Below are positions 24,569 to 34,648 of a DNA stretch of 64,000 nucleotides, one piece after another. Within the stretch, counting starts at the first letter, position 1. Each line of letters starts with the position of its first letter. The position numbers were made by a program, and so were the translations under genes. The DNA is from Acidobacteriaceae bacterium. Its GTDB lineage: Bacteria > Acidobacteriota > Terriglobia > Terriglobales > Acidobacteriaceae. The notes under the pieces were generated by a model, which saw only the letters and a program-made list of their open reading frames with translations, searched no databases and had not been told where the DNA came from. Location of the stretch: assembly GCA_030041515.1 (NCBI GenBank), contig JASHNS010000122.1, positions 1-64,000 on the forward strand, read 5' to 3'.

Positions 24569-25870
24569 TTGCCGGAACTTGCTACGGAACGCGTCATCGT
24601 CCCCGCCCGCAACATCGAGGGCAGCCTGCGGCTGCCCGGCGACAAGAGCATCTCGCATCGTTACGCTCTGCTGGGCGGACTGGCGGAAGGCGTGACGCGG
24701 CTGACGAATTTTTCCACCGGCGCGGATTGCGCTTCCAGCCTGGGCTGCGTTGCGGCGCTGGGTGCGCGTGTGGAGCGCAAGCAGGACGGAACGGTGGAGA
24801 TTGCCGGCGTTGGTGGGCGGTTCCGCGAGACGGGCGGCGAGCTGGACTGCGGCAACTCGGGTTCCACGATGCGGATGCTGTCGGGGCTGCTGGCGGCGCA
24901 GGCGGGTAGTTTCAAGCTGGTCGGCGACGCTTCGCTGAGCCGGCGGCCGATGGAGCGCATCCGCAAGCCGCTGGAACAGATGGGCGCGCGGCTGAGGCTG
25001 ACTGAGGGGCACGCGCCGATCCGCATCGAAGGCGCGGCGCTCACAGGCATCGACTACGCCACGCCCATCCCGAGTGCTCAGGTGAAGACAGCGGTGCTGT
25101 TTGCGGGCATGCAGGCGCAGGGGATGACGAGGGTGCACGAAACGGTGCGCACGCGCGATCACGGCGAGCTGGCGCTGCGGGCCTTCGGAGCTGGGTTAGA
25201 GCGGACGAAGGAGACCGTCTCGATTGCCGGCGGACAATCGTTGCGCGGGATCGATGCCGCCGTGCCGGGAGACATTTCGTCGGCAGCGTTTTTTCTGTGC
25301 GCGGCGGCACTGTTTCCTGGCTCGAACCTGATTTTCGATGCGCTGGGCCTGAATCCCACGCGCGCGACTCTGCTGGATGTGTTGACGGCGCTGGGCGCGC
25401 ACATCGGCGTGCTGAATCTCGAGGAGAAGCATGGCGAACTGGTGGGTACGGTGCAGGTGAACGCGCCCCCGCAGGGGCTGGGCGGTACCACGATCTCAGG
25501 GGCGCTGTCGGCACAACTGATCGATGAGCTGCCGGTGTTGGCAGCCATCGCGCCTTATACGCAGAACGGCATCCGCATCCGCGACGCGAAGGAATTGCGC
25601 GTGAAGGAGTCGGACCGGATCGCGCTGGTGGCCGGGAATCTGCGCGCGATGGGCGCCGAGGTCGAGGAATTCGAGGATGGGCTGGACGTCGCCGGCGGAC
25701 AAGCGCTGCACGGCGCGGCCATCGACTCCGGCGGCGATCACCGGATTGCGATGGCGTTCTCGGTGGCCGCGCTGCGGGCGCAGGGCGAGACGCTGATCCG
25801 CGGGGCTGAGTCGGCAGCGATTTCGTTTCCGGAGTTTTTTGAACTGCTGGAGAGCGTGGCGGAAAGATAG
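24569..25870 (+). CDS. aroA: 3-phosphoshikimate 1-carboxyvinyltransferase (EPSP synthase), class II-like
   Basis: 433-aa shikimate-pathway enzyme. Conserved blocks: LPGDKSISHRYALLGGLA, GNSGSTMRMLSGLLA, SLSRRPMERI, PSAQVKTAVLFAGM, TRDHGELALRAFGA, LNPTRATLLDVL, DELPVLA and KESDRI. The four motifs used to define class II, often glyphosate-insensitive, enzymes (RxHxE, GDK.S, SAQ.K, N.TR) are all present, while the Gly of GNSG is retained. TTG 24569 is chosen because GGAG lies 6 nt upstream; TTG 24557 overlaps that site. Confidence 0.95.
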   Translation: MPELATERVIVPARNIEGSLRLPGDKSISHRYALLGGLAEGVTRLTNFSTGADCASSLGCVAALGARVERKQDGTVEIAGVGGRFRETGGELDCGNSGSTMRMLSGLLAAQAGSFKLVGDASLSRRPMERIRKPLEQMGARLRLTEGHAPIRIEGAALTGIDYATPIPSAQVKTAVLFAGMQAQGMTRVHETVRTRDHGELALRAFGAGLERTKETVSIAGGQSLRGIDAAVPGDISSAAFFLCAAALFPGSNLIFDALGLNPTRATLLDVLTALGAHIGVLNLEEKHGELVGTVQVNAPPQGLGGTTISGALSAQLIDELPVLAAIAPYTQNGIRIRDAKELRVKESDRIALVAGNLRAMGAEVEEFEDGLDVAGGQALHGAAIDSGGDHRIAMAFSVAALRAQGETLIRGAESAAISFPEFFELLESVAER

Positions 25871-25885
25871 CTTGCCAGCGAGTCA

Positions 25886-25940
25886 GCAGGTTAGCTAGTT
25901 AGCGAAGGGCGAGGATGGAAACGCCAATTCGCTAACCTGC
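25886..25940. terminator. Imperfect inverted repeat between convergent aroA and M61 peptidase
   Basis: GCAGGTTAG (25886-25894) pairs with CTAACCTGC (25932-25940), and alternatively GTTAGCGAA (25898-25906) with TTCGCTAAC (25928-25936). It sits centrally in the 93-bp convergent gap; no T-run follows. Confidence 0.5.
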
Positions 25941-25963
25941 TAAGTTGCTTTACTCCGCTGCCG

Positions 25964-27916
25964 CTACTGCACCGTCGCCAGGATGTCATCCAGGCGATCC
26001 GGTGTGTTGGGGATGCGCTCGAGGTGCGGGATGCGCAGGCCGCCGTGGTAGTCGATGCCGACATCGACGACTTTATCGCCCTCTCTCACCAGGAAGTGGA
26101 TCGGCACGGTGTTCTTTTCAGCCTGCAGAATCGCATCCTGAATGGGATCGCCTGGTCCCGGCGCGCCGATAGCGTTGCCGTTGACTGCCAGGAGGGTCAT
26201 GCCAGGGACCAGGCTGGCCTTGAACGCGGGGCTGCCCCACTGTACCCGGGCGATAGTGCCATCGCGCGTGACCATGAAACCGAGCGAGGTGGCATAGCTC
26301 GTTCCGTAACGGCGGAATCCGCTCATCTTCATCCAGCCGGGTTCGGTATCGTTGTAGGCGAGCTTGTATCCGCCCTGCGTGAATCCATCGACCGGCACCT
26401 GCGGATGCAGCTTGTAGACAAGATCCCGGAGCAGCGTCGCCCAGTCATACGGCTGGACCTTGTTGAGCGCCTGCACGATGTTGTTGAAGTCGTAAGTCAC
26501 GGTAACAAAGCTGCCGTTGTCGATCCCGTAGAACTCTTTCGCGAAATCGTCGAGAGACTTTTTGCCGCCGCTGAGCTCGCGAATTTTCGTGTCGACGTCG
26601 AGCCAGACGAGGACGCCTTCCATGTAGTAGTCTTCGCTGCGCGAGTAACTCACCCAGCTGACGGGGCGGCGCTCGGAGAGGATCTCCTCGTTGGTGGTGT
26701 CGACCAGGGGACGCCAGTCGCGGCCGGGGCTGTCTTCGAAGCTGGCGGCGATCTCGGCCAGGATGTCGCGGGTCTCGTCCGGCGTTCTCATGCCGGCGCG
26801 CGCAGTCAGCACCTCGCCGTAGTACTGCGTCAGCCCTTCATAGACCCAGAGCAGATCGTCCTGCATGGGCACGTTGAAGTTGGGCGTCCAGAGATCGTTG
26901 GGGCGGCGGAACTTGCCGTTCCAGGAATGCGTGTACTCGTGCGCCAGCAGATCGCGCTCGCCGACGCCCGCCTTCCAGTCCGTGAAATAGTTGTCGCGCG
27001 TGCCGTCCTGGCTGGACTGGTGATGCTCGAGACCCTCGCCGCTGAGCGTGTTGCTGAGGAAGAAGAGAAAGTCATAGTGGTTGTAGTGGGGGGAGGCCCA
27101 GAGCTTCTGCGCCTGCGCGACGAGATTCTTGTGGTCCTGCAGTTCTTCGGGCGTGATGTCGAGCGCCTTTGGGTTATCGCCGAAGACATCCAGGTGGACA
27201 TCGTTGTCCGGGCCGGTGGAGAGATCTTCGCGGAGGAAGTATTTACCGGTGCCCAGGGGCGAATCCACGAGCGTGTTCAGGGGGGTCTCTTTGAAGTGAA
27301 CGGTATTGCCATCCTGTGAGGTAGTTTCGAGCGCAGTGGCGTATTTCCAGCCGTCGGGCAAAATGGCGGTGGGCAGGATGTGAATGTCACGCGAGAAATG
27401 ACCCGCGGGATACAGGACGACCGTGTTCCAGGAGAGATCGGTCATGGTATCCGACATCTGGACGGAGCCATCCTGCGGACGCATGGCGGACAGATAATCG
27501 AACTTCACATCGAGCGAGGTCACGCCGTCGGGGACGTCCACATGGAATGCGCACATGTTGACGCGGTCGCGGACCCAGGGGATGCGCTGGCCGTTGCCGG
27601 TGATGAAGAGTCCGGCGAGATCTTCAATGGGGCCTTCGGGCGCGTGCTCGCCGGGGATCCACTGCGGGTAGAGCAGGACCAGCTTGCCTGCGCGCACCGG
27701 AATGGTTTCGTCCACCGTGGCCACGCGATCGGTGGTGTTGGTCAGGTTCACTGTGAGATCGATGGTGCCCGGATAGGGCGTATCGGCAGGCGCGACAATG
27801 GGCGGCGGCAGAGGCGCGGGTTCGGGACCGGCGGAGGCTTGCGCCGCGGCGGAATGGGCAAAGGAGAAGGCGAACACCGCGGCCAGAGCGGCGGAAGGCA
27901 GGCAGAAACGGCGCAT
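25964..27916 (-). CDS. M61-family glycyl aminopeptidase-like protein, exported
   Basis: 650-aa protein with a signal peptide (about residues 1-25). The N-terminal beta domain (about 45-220) precedes the M61 catalytic domain: LLAHEYTHSWNGKFRRPNDL carries HExxH, and WVYEGLTQYYG holds the third zinc ligand Glu. A PDZ-like domain closes the protein (LGFMVTRDGTIARVQWGSPAFKASLVPGMTLLAVNG). M61 enzymes release N-terminal Gly/Ala. Periplasmic or extracellular peptide turnover is the likely role. Convergent with aroA. Confidence 0.9.
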   Translation of the reverse strand: MRRFCLPSAALAAVFAFSFAHSAAAQASAGPEPAPLPPPIVAPADTPYPGTIDLTVNLTNTTDRVATVDETIPVRAGKLVLLYPQWIPGEHAPEGPIEDLAGLFITGNGQRIPWVRDRVNMCAFHVDVPDGVTSLDVKFDYLSAMRPQDGSVQMSDTMTDLSWNTVVLYPAGHFSRDIHILPTAILPDGWKYATALETTSQDGNTVHFKETPLNTLVDSPLGTGKYFLREDLSTGPDNDVHLDVFGDNPKALDITPEELQDHKNLVAQAQKLWASPHYNHYDFLFFLSNTLSGEGLEHHQSSQDGTRDNYFTDWKAGVGERDLLAHEYTHSWNGKFRRPNDLWTPNFNVPMQDDLLWVYEGLTQYYGEVLTARAGMRTPDETRDILAEIAASFEDSPGRDWRPLVDTTNEEILSERRPVSWVSYSRSEDYYMEGVLVWLDVDTKIRELSGGKKSLDDFAKEFYGIDNGSFVTVTYDFNNIVQALNKVQPYDWATLLRDLVYKLHPQVPVDGFTQGGYKLAYNDTEPGWMKMSGFRRYGTSYATSLGFMVTRDGTIARVQWGSPAFKASLVPGMTLLAVNGNAIGAPGPGDPIQDAILQAEKNTVPIHFLVREGDKVVDVGIDYHGGLRIPHLERIPNTPDRLDDILATVQ

Positions 27917-28062
27917 CTTGTCTGGACTCCGATGAAGGGATTGCGGGCCTGAAGGAGGAATTCTACAGGAGCGGATCGGTGGCGTGGCGTTTGTGGCGAG
28001 GATCGCAGCGATTTTCGCCCGCCGCGAACCGTGCCGGCGGGAACGCCGGACCGGGCCGATCT

Positions 28063-29427
28063 TTACGGAGCTTCCTTCCGCGCTTTTTCCCGCTCAAAAA
28101 AGCGCTCCATGAACTTCGTGTCGAACTGGCCGCGGCGAAATTCCTCATCACGGAAGATGCGCTGATGCAGCGGGATCGTGGTGTAGATGCCCTCGACGAT
28201 GAACATCTCCAGGGCGCGCTGCATGCGCGACATGGCCTCCTCCCGGGAAGCGCCATGGGTAATGAGCTTGGCAATCAGCGAGTCGTAATAGGGGGGGACA
28301 ACGCCTTCGGCATACTGCGCCGTATCCACGCGGACCCCATAGCCACCGGGGACGTTGAAGGCCGAGATTCTTCCGGCAGAGGGCGTGAACTTCTCAGGAT
28401 GCTCGGCGTTGATGCGGCACTCGATGGCATGGCCGCGGATGTTGATGACCTCCGGAACCAGGCTGGAGAGCTTTTCTCCCATCGCGACTTTGAGCTGCGC
28501 CTTCACCAGGTCAATGCCGGTGACCATCTCGGTCACTGGATGCTCCACCTGGATGCGCGTGTTCATCTCGATGAAGTAGAGCTTGCCGTCCTCGTCCATC
28601 AGGAACTCGACGGTGCCGGCGTTCTGGTAACCCACGGCTTCGAGCGAGCGCTTCAGCGTCTTCGCCATCTCCTCGCGCAGCTTTGGAGTGACCTGGAGCG
28701 AAGGCGCTTCTTCAATCAGCTTCTGGTGGCGGCGCTGGATGGAGCACTCGCGCTCGCCCACCGAGAGGGCAGTTCCATGCTCGTCGGCAAGGATCTGGAA
28801 CTCGATGTGGCGGGGGCGCTCGATGAACTTCTCCATGTAGAGGTCACCATTGCCGAATGCATTCGCCGCTTCGGTCTGCGCGGCGTGGAAGAGCCCGGGG
28901 AGTTCCTCGGGCGAACGCACGACACGCATCCCGCGCCCGCCGCCCCCGGCAGAAGCTTTGAGGATCACCGGATATCCGACCGTCTGCGCCCACTCAAGCG
29001 CTTCGCCTTCGGTCTGGACGACGCCATCGGAGCCGGGCAGGATGGGAACTTTCGCCCGCTTCATCGCCTGGCGAGCCTTTTCCTTCTCGCCCATCAGCCG
29101 GGTAACCTCGGGCGGCGGACCGATGAATTTGATGTTGGAGGCGCGGCAGACTTCGGCGAAGTTGGCGTTCTCGCTGAGCAGGCCGTAGCCCGGATGGATT
29201 GCGTCGACGTCGGCGATTTCCGCGGCGCTGATGACGGCCGGCACGTTCAGATAGCTCTCCGCCGAGCGTGGCGGACCGATGCAGATGGCCTCGTCGGCAA
29301 AACGCACGTGCAGCGAATGGCGGTCGGCCTCGCTGTAAACGGCCACCGTGCGCAGGCCCATTTCCTTGCAGGCGCAAATGACGCGCAGGGCGATCTCGCC
29401 CCGATTGGCGATCAAAACCTTTCGCAT
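28063..29427 (-). CDS. accC: Biotin carboxylase subunit of acetyl-CoA carboxylase
   Basis: 454-aa ATP-grasp enzyme that carboxylates biotin on Acc[103 protein letters not shown] are all diagnostic. The start is the ATG 2 nt after accB's stop codon; the ORF upstream of it overlaps accB. Last gene of the operon M24 peptidase-accB-accC, transcribed on the minus strand. Confidence 0.97.
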   Translation of the reverse strand: MRKVLIANRGEIALRVICACKEMGLRTVAVYSEADRHSLHVRFADEAICIGPPRSAESYLNVPAVISAAEIADVDAIHPGYGLLSENANFAEVCRASNIKFIGPPPEVTRLMGEKEKARQAMKRAKVPILPGSDGVVQTEGEALEWAQTVGYPVILKASAGGGGRGMRVVRSPEELPGLFHAAQTEAANAFGNGDLYMEKFIERPRHIEFQILADEHGTALSVGERECSIQRRHQKLIEEAPSLQVTPKLREEMAKTLKRSLEAVGYQNAGTVEFLMDEDGKLYFIEMNTRIQVEHPVTEMVTGIDLVKAQLKVAMGEKLSSLVPEVINIRGHAIECRINAEHPEKFTPSAGRISAFNVPGGYGVRVDTAQYAEGVVPPYYDSLIAKLITHGASREEAMSRMQRALEMFIVEGIYTTIPLHQRIFRDEEFRRGQFDTKFMERFFEREKARKEAP

Positions 29428-29429
29428 AA

Positions 29430-29939
29430 TCAGGAAATTCGCAGGGCAAAGAGCGGCTGGCCGTACTCGACGGGCTGGCCGTTCTGGACGAGCCGCTTCA
29501 CGATTTCGCCGGCGGCATCGCTCTCGATCTCGTTCATCAGCTTCATGGCTTCGACGATGCAAAGCACCTGGCCGGTCTCAACGCGATCTCCAATCTTAGC
29601 GAAGGCGGGCGAACCCGGCGAAGGCGACTCATAAAAGGTGCCGACAATGGGAGACTTGACGATGTGCAGCGAAGCGTCCTCGCTCGCATCCGCCGGAGGC
29701 TGTGCGGAGGGAGCGGCCGCGCTGGCGTGCACGGCGGGAATCGCAGCGGGAATGACCGGCGAAGCCGCGGGAGCCTGCGAGGCCAGCAGATGGGCGAGAT
29801 GGGACAGATCCGGGGCGCCCTCGCCGACGAACCTGATGCGGACCTTCAGGTCGCCACGCTCGAGCTCGAACTCGCCGATTTTGTTTTCCTTCAGGAACTC
29901 GATGAGTTCCTTCAGTTCCTGGGTTTCTTCTGCTTTCAT
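29430..29939 (-). CDS. accB: Biotin carboxyl carrier protein
   Basis: 169-aa BCCP. An N-terminal helical dimerisation part ([28 protein letters not shown]) leads to a Pro/Ala-rich linker (about 60-90) and the biotinyl domain, with [11 protein letters not shown] holding the biotinylated Lys. It overlaps the upstream peptidase stop by 4 bp (ATGA) and is followed 2 nt later by accC. The nearby BioY (27 kb upstream in the window) would supply the cofactor. Confidence 0.96.
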   Translation of the reverse strand: MKAEETQELKELIEFLKENKIGEFELERGDLKVRIRFVGEGAPDLSHLAHLLASQAPAASPVIPAAIPAVHASAAAPSAQPPADASEDASLHIVKSPIVGTFYESPSPGSPAFAKIGDRVETGQVLCIVEAMKLMNEIESDAAGEIVKRLVQNGQPVEYGQPLFALRIS

Positions 29940-31069
29940 CGTTTCGCTCGTGGGCGCCTCTCGCTGGAGTGAATCTCGATCCAGTCTTTCGTCACCGGAG
30001 TCAGAACCCGGTGTCCGGTCGCGGTAACCGTAACCATATCCTCAATCCGGACGCCGAACCTGCCCGGCAAATAAACGCCGGGCTCGATGGTAATCGCCAT
30101 GCCCGGCTGCAATTTCATCTCCTGCCTGGCCGCAATGCGCGGGGACTCGTGAATCTCGAGGCCCACCCCGTGACCGGTGGAATGGGTGAAGTAGCGGGCG
30201 AACCCGGCACGGCGCAGGGCGGAGCGTGCCGCTTCGTCCACTTCGCCGCAGGTTGCACCCGGCTTCACCGCGTCCACCGCGGCCAGCTGGGCTTCCAGCA
30301 CCGCATCATACGCGGCTCGCTCCTCCCGGCTCGCCCGTCCGAAGTGGACGGTACGCGTCATGTCAGAGCAATAACCATTGAGGATAACACCGAAGTCCAT
30401 TGTCACGAAGCCATTGCGGGGCAGCCGCGCGGTCGTGGCACGGCCGTGCGGCAGCGCCGAACGCGGCCCCGATGCGACGATGGTCTCAAACGACATGCCC
30501 TCAGCGCCGAGAGAGCGCGCACGGTACTCCAGTTCCGCAGCCACGGCAATCTCGGTCAGGCCGCTTTGCAGGAAGGGGATGATTTCGTCGAAGAGCCGGC
30601 AGCCCAGGTGCGCGGCCTGGTCCAAGGCAGCCAGCTCGGCGGCGTCCTTCACCATGCGGAGATCGGAGACGATGGGCGACTTCAGCGGGACGAAGAATCC
30701 GCGACGCAACCGGGGCGGGAGGGTCGAACGCAGGAGCTCCAGAGCGGTTACGGTGGTTTGCTCCGGGTCGAAGGCCGCATGTCTGACCCGCTCGCTCAGC
30801 AGCGCGCACGCCTCCTTCAGCGCGGAATGCTTCGCGATGACCACCCGCGCGCCCCGCGCCTCCTCCCTGGCCTGCGTGGTGTAGCGGCTGTCGGTAAAGA
30901 GCACAGCCTGCCGGGATGTGATGGCGAGGGCCGCATTGGATCCGGTGAATCCGCACAGCCAGCGCACATCGGGCAGGTGGGTCACGAGGAGAGCGTCGAG
31001 TTTGCGGTCTGCCATCGCGTGCCGCAGCCGAACCCAGCGGCGCGCGGAACCCTCTTCCATCTGTCGCAT
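29936..31069 (-). CDS. Xaa-Pro aminopeptidase-type M24 metallopeptidase
   Basis: 377-aa pita-bread-fold peptidase. N-terminal creatinase-like domain (about 1-150), then the catalytic domain with metal ligands in [17 protein letters not shown] (two Asp), [15 protein letters not shown] (His), [10 protein letters not shown] (Glu) and [10 protein letters not shown] (Glu). The start is the ATG of [12 protein letters not shown]. It leads the accB-accC operon, a gene order often seen in Acidobacteriota and Firmicutes, and probably cleaves Xaa-Pro peptides in the cytoplasm. Confidence 0.92.
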   Translation of the reverse strand: MRQMEEGSARRWVRLRHAMADRKLDALLVTHLPDVRWLCGFTGSNAALAITSRQAVLFTDSRYTTQAREEARGARVVIAKHSALKEACALLSERVRHAAFDPEQTTVTALELLRSTLPPRLRRGFFVPLKSPIVSDLRMVKDAAELAALDQAAHLGCRLFDEIIPFLQSGLTEIAVAAELEYRARSLGAEGMSFETIVASGPRSALPHGRATTARLPRNGFVTMDFGVILNGYCSDMTRTVHFGRASREERAAYDAVLEAQLAAVDAVKPGATCGEVDEAARSALRRAGFARYFTHSTGHGVGLEIHESPRIAARQEMKLQPGMAITIEPGVYLPGRFGVRIEDMVTVTATGHRVLTPVTKDWIEIHSSERRPRAKR

Positions 31070-31170
31070 CACGATTGATACTACCGTCTGCCGCCGCGAG
31101 TTCGTCAACCGCACTGTGCAGACAGCTGAATGCGGCGGTATACTGCGGCTCGCAGTTCCACGAGGCCCGC

Positions 31171-31695
31171 ATGATGCGCGCAATTTGCAGTGCCCGTCCC
31201 ATCCACTTCCTGGCTGCTCTGTTCCTTTTGCCTGTGGCGTTGACTGCCCAGGCCGCCGCTCCGGGTATTTTGAATTCCGCCCAGGCCGGCAAGCTGCTTC
31301 CGGCGTCGGTCTACTTTGACGGCCAGAGCGCCACGACGCAGTTGCGCAACTCCGCAGGAGTTCGCTTCGCCGACGGACAGCTCGCGCTCGCTGTTCTGGT
31401 GGACAGCTCCGGATACTCGGGCGCCGTCGCGCAAAAATACCAGGGATATCTGCTGACCGGAGTGCCGCTTGACTTCGCCGGTCATCGGTTGGGAGCTGGG
31501 GCCTACGGCATGGGAGTCGTGCAGGGACAGCTCCATATCATGGACCTGGGAGATCACGAGCTGTTCGCGGCGCCGGCGACCCGTGACGCCAGCATGCACC
31601 GGCCCGTCCCGCTCCAGATTCTGGCCGGCGCGACGCCAGGCACGTATCGGCTGTATTTTGGCCGCGAATGTGTCCAGTTTCGCCGGGCCGAATAG
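31171..31695 (+). CDS. Exported hypothetical protein (174 aa)
   Basis: Signal peptide-like N-terminus (about residues 10-28, FLAALFLLPVALTAQAAAPG) and a beta-rich mature part (GKLLPASVYFDGQSATTQLRNSAGVRFADGQLALAVLVD..., YQGYLLTGVPLDFAGHRLGAGAYGMG). No family is recognised. A TATACT lies about 30 nt upstream of the ATG. It is divergent from the pepP-accB-accC operon. Confidence 0.7.
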   Translation: MMRAICSARPIHFLAALFLLPVALTAQAAAPGILNSAQAGKLLPASVYFDGQSATTQLRNSAGVRFADGQLALAVLVDSSGYSGAVAQKYQGYLLTGVPLDFAGHRLGAGAYGMGVVQGQLHIMDLGDHELFAAPATRDASMHRPVPLQILAGATPGTYRLYFGRECVQFRRAE

Positions 31696-31917
31696 AGGCG
31701 AGGCGAAGGCCGCGGACGCGGATCGAACCTGGCGATCGACAGGCCCGCGATGCGCCTGACCGGAGGCCATTTTCTGCCGGATTGCGCCGGATTGAGACAA
31801 TTCGCCGCAAAAACCATCTAAGTGTCAGAGGCGCGTGCGCCTTGCCGCCTTTAGTTTTGGGTCCGGAGGCTATTTCCGGCGGCCCTGAATCTTTGTTTTG
31901 CGCAAAGGATCCTGCTT

Positions 31918-32868
31918 ATGACGATTCGATCGAAATCCCTGGGCGTGGCGGTCGCCTTGCTGCTGGCTGCCGCACCGTTTGCTGTGGCCCAGAACGAGGG
32001 CCAGGGGCAAGGCGAGGCTACGGTGACGGTGCTGCCCAACAATGGCAACGTAGTTGTGGCCGGCGTGGCCCAGGACACCGTTCACGTGCAGGTGGACGGC
32101 CACCAGGCCTCGATCACGCGGTGGCAACGGCCCCAGGGATCGAGCGCCCCGGTGGAACTGGTGCTGATGATCGACGACGGCGCCCGCCAGAGCCTGGGGC
32201 GCGAGCTGAGCGACATCAGGCACTTCCTCGAGACGCTGCCGCCCAACGTCAAAGTGACGGTCGCGTACATGGAGTACGGGCGAGCCGCCCTGGCCGGGCC
32301 GCTGACGGCCGATCACCAGAAAGCCGTTTCTGAGCTGCATCTGCCGGTAGGCGCGCCGGGCATGAATGCCAGCCCCTATTTCTGCCTCTCCGATCTGGCG
32401 AAGCACTGGCCCTCGCAGGACGCGTCAGCGCGGCGCGAAGTCATCATGATCACCGATGGCGTGGACTACTACAACCTGCGCTACGATCCGGAAGATCCGT
32501 ACCTGTTGGGTGCGATTCGGGATGCGGTTCGGGCCGACCTTGTCGTGTACTCCATCTACTGGAAGAACACGGGCGGCCTTGCCCGCACCTGGTATGAAAC
32601 CAATGCCGGCCAGAATCTGCTGGCCGAGGTGACCGCTGCGACGGGCGGCTATTCCTACTGGATCGGCTACGGCAATCCGGTTTCGCTGACGCCTTATTTT
32701 GACGATTTCAGCGAGCGCTTGAAAAATCAGTACGAGCTCGGCTTCCTGGCGCCCCTGCACGGCAAGGCGCAGGTGGAATCGCTGAAGGTGAAGATCAGCT
32801 CACGCGATGTAAAGACGACGGCGCCGCAGAAGACCTACGTCAGTCCAGCGGGGGCGAATCCGGAATAG
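31918..32868 (+). CDS. VWFA-related secreted protein
   Basis: 316-aa protein with a signal peptide (about 1-25) and a von Willebrand A-like domain: PVELVLMIDDGARQSLGRELSDIRHFLETLPPNVKVTVAYMEYGRAA, then REVIMITDGVDYY. This corresponds to the 'VWFA-related' family enriched in Acidobacteriota. The canonical MIDAS DxSxS is altered here (DDGARQS), so metal binding is uncertain. The C-terminal region LKNQYELGFLAPLHG... is typical of the family. Function unknown. Confidence 0.85.
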   Translation: MTIRSKSLGVAVALLLAAAPFAVAQNEGQGQGEATVTVLPNNGNVVVAGVAQDTVHVQVDGHQASITRWQRPQGSSAPVELVLMIDDGARQSLGRELSDIRHFLETLPPNVKVTVAYMEYGRAALAGPLTADHQKAVSELHLPVGAPGMNASPYFCLSDLAKHWPSQDASARREVIMITDGVDYYNLRYDPEDPYLLGAIRDAVRADLVVYSIYWKNTGGLARTWYETNAGQNLLAEVTAATGGYSYWIGYGNPVSLTPYFDDFSERLKNQYELGFLAPLHGKAQVESLKVKISSRDVKTTAPQKTYVSPAGANPE

Positions 32869-32894
32869 AAGGGGAAGGGGCCGGAAGCGGGCGC

Positions 32895-33731
32895 TCAGCG
32901 GCCGGCAAACATCTGGCTGGCCGGCAGGCTCTCGACGTCGTCGGATTCCGTGCCGTCGTTGAGGCCGCCATAGCGCCGCTCGCGCCGCTGGTAGTCTTCG
33001 ATCGCCTCGAGCATGTGGATGCCGCGGAAATCCGGCCAGAGCCGGTCGGTAACGAAGATCTCCGTGTAGGCGATCTGCCACAGGAGAAAATTCGAGACGC
33101 GCATTTCGCCTGAGGTGCGGATCAGCAAATCCGGGTCGGGCATGTGCGCGGTGTAGAGATGCCGGTGAATCTCGGCCTCATCGATCTGGTCGAGGCGCAG
33201 GCCTTTGCTCTGAACCTCAAGCGTGAGGGCACGGAAGGCATCCACGAGCTCGGAGCGGGCGCCATAATTCAGCGCCAGCGTGAGGGTGGTTCCGGTGTTG
33301 TGCCGCGTGGCATCGGCGGCCCAGCGCATGCGCTCGCAGACTTCTTCGGGCAGATCGTTGGTGCGGCCGATGTAGCGAATCCGCACATTGTTGTCGTTCA
33401 TGCGCTGCACGTTGTTCGAGAGGTAGGTCCTGAGCAGGCGCATGAGGAAGTTCACTTCGGTGCGCGGGCGGCGGAGGTTGTTCTCAAGGGAAAAGGCATA
33501 CAGCGTGAGCCACGGCAACCCGATGCGCGAGGCAGTTTCCACCACATACTGCACCGCTTCCGCGCCCTGCTGGTGGCCGAGGAAGCGCTTCAGGCTGCGC
33601 CGGCCGGCCCAGCGTCCGTTGCCGTCCATGATGATGGCCACGTGCTGCGGGAGCCGCTCCGGATCGAGGCGGCGGTAGACCGCGGCCTCATCGGCGGGCA
33701 GCTCATGCACTCGGCTGGAATTCAGTGACAA
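32895..33731 (-). CDS. uppS: Isoprenyl transferase (undecaprenyl diphosphate synthase family)
   Basis: 278-aa cis-prenyltransferase. HVAIIMDGNGRWA with the catalytic Asp, GHQQGAEAV, LTLYAFSLENNLRRP, TLTLALNYGARSEL and DLLIRTSGEMRVSNFLLWQIAYTEI are all diagnostic. It elongates farnesyl diphosphate to the C55 carrier used in peptidoglycan synthesis. It is also relevant to the hopanoid operon downstream, which draws on the same C15 precursor. Convergent with the VWA gene. Confidence 0.95.
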   Translation of the reverse strand: MSLNSSRVHELPADEAAVYRRLDPERLPQHVAIIMDGNGRWAGRRSLKRFLGHQQGAEAVQYVVETASRIGLPWLTLYAFSLENNLRRPRTEVNFLMRLLRTYLSNNVQRMNDNNVRIRYIGRTNDLPEEVCERMRWAADATRHNTGTTLTLALNYGARSELVDAFRALTLEVQSKGLRLDQIDEAEIHRHLYTAHMPDPDLLIRTSGEMRVSNFLLWQIAYTEIFVTDRLWPDFRGIHMLEAIEDYQRRERRYGGLNDGTESDDVESLPASQMFAGR

Positions 33732-33930
33732 TGCTTCCTTTCGGAACGCCCCGGACCGAACAATGACGAAGGCTCCGCGATCTCGATGCGACCAACCGCA
33801 TGGATTCCACGAGCGCTCTCGCCGAAAGAACGGAAATTCGCTTTCCCTGCCCGATTATACAAGCCAGCCGAGCAGAGCCTGGCGCTGCGGGCGCCATCCT
33901 GTACGGAAAGAAATCCTGGCTTCGCTTTGA

Positions 33931-34467
33931 TTACGCCGGGCGCCGTCTCACACAGGCCAGCTCCCGCACCTGATTCAGAAACATCGAGCGCTGGAAAGCG
34001 TCCAGACGGCCGGCCAGCGAAGCGATCTCCGCCAAAAACGGATCCGCCATCACCGCGGCGGTTTCGCGCGCGCGGCGGCTCTGCCCATCGCGCAGCAGAT
34101 CGCAGACTCCGACTTCGAGCGCGGTGGCGAGCCTCTCCAGCGAGGAGAGCGTGGGCACGGCCTTGCCATTCTCGATTTTGGAAATGTAGGTGCGGGGAAC
34201 CTGCATCCGTCCGGCGAGCTGGCGCTGGCTCAGATTTCGTTCACGCCGTGTTTCGCGGACGGCGCGCGCGACATCGATGCCGTCCTGCTGCTCGGCGCTC
34301 TGGGAGTCCGCGGTCACCAGCTGGGGCGACAGGGGCTCAGGCTCTTCCATTTCGAGGGGCTTGTGGCAACGCCTGCACAGTGAATTCGACGTGCGGAATT
34401 GCACCAGACTACAGTGGTCGCAACGCAGTACCTCGCGGGCCTCATAGGTTGCTAAGGTAGTTGCCAT
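33931..34467 (-). CDS. XRE-family regulator with N-terminal zinc ribbon
   Basis: 178 aa from the ATG of MATTLATYEAR. An N-terminal CDHCSLVQFRTSNSLCRRCHKPL knuckle pair (CxxC...CxxC) is fused to a Cro/C1-type HTH (ARAVRETRRERNLSQRQLAGRMQVPRTYISKIENGKAVPTLSSLERLATAL) and a short C-terminal helical tail. The fusion suggests a metal- or partner-sensing transcription factor. It is divergent from the HD-domain gene at 34649 with 181 bp between. Confidence 0.85.
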   Translation of the reverse strand: MATTLATYEAREVLRCDHCSLVQFRTSNSLCRRCHKPLEMEEPEPLSPQLVTADSQSAEQQDGIDVARAVRETRRERNLSQRQLAGRMQVPRTYISKIENGKAVPTLSSLERLATALEVGVCDLLRDGQSRRARETAAVMADPFLAEIASLAGRLDAFQRSMFLNQVRELACVRRRPA

Positions 34468-34648
34468 AAGTTGTGCGGAACGCCAGAGCACGGGTTCCGG
34501 GGATTGCAACCAGCGCCGCCATGATAGCCGCACCGTTCTCAACCCTGCGAATACATTTGCAGGGAGGTATTCTTTTTGTCAAGTAAAAATCGCGACCCTG
34601 CCGGAAAATTGCCAAAGATAACCCAGGAAAAACCGAAAAGGAGCCCCG

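Noticed and set aside
27979-29634. 551-aa plus-strand frame opposite accC/accB
   Set aside because: Antisense shadow of firmly identified accC and accB.
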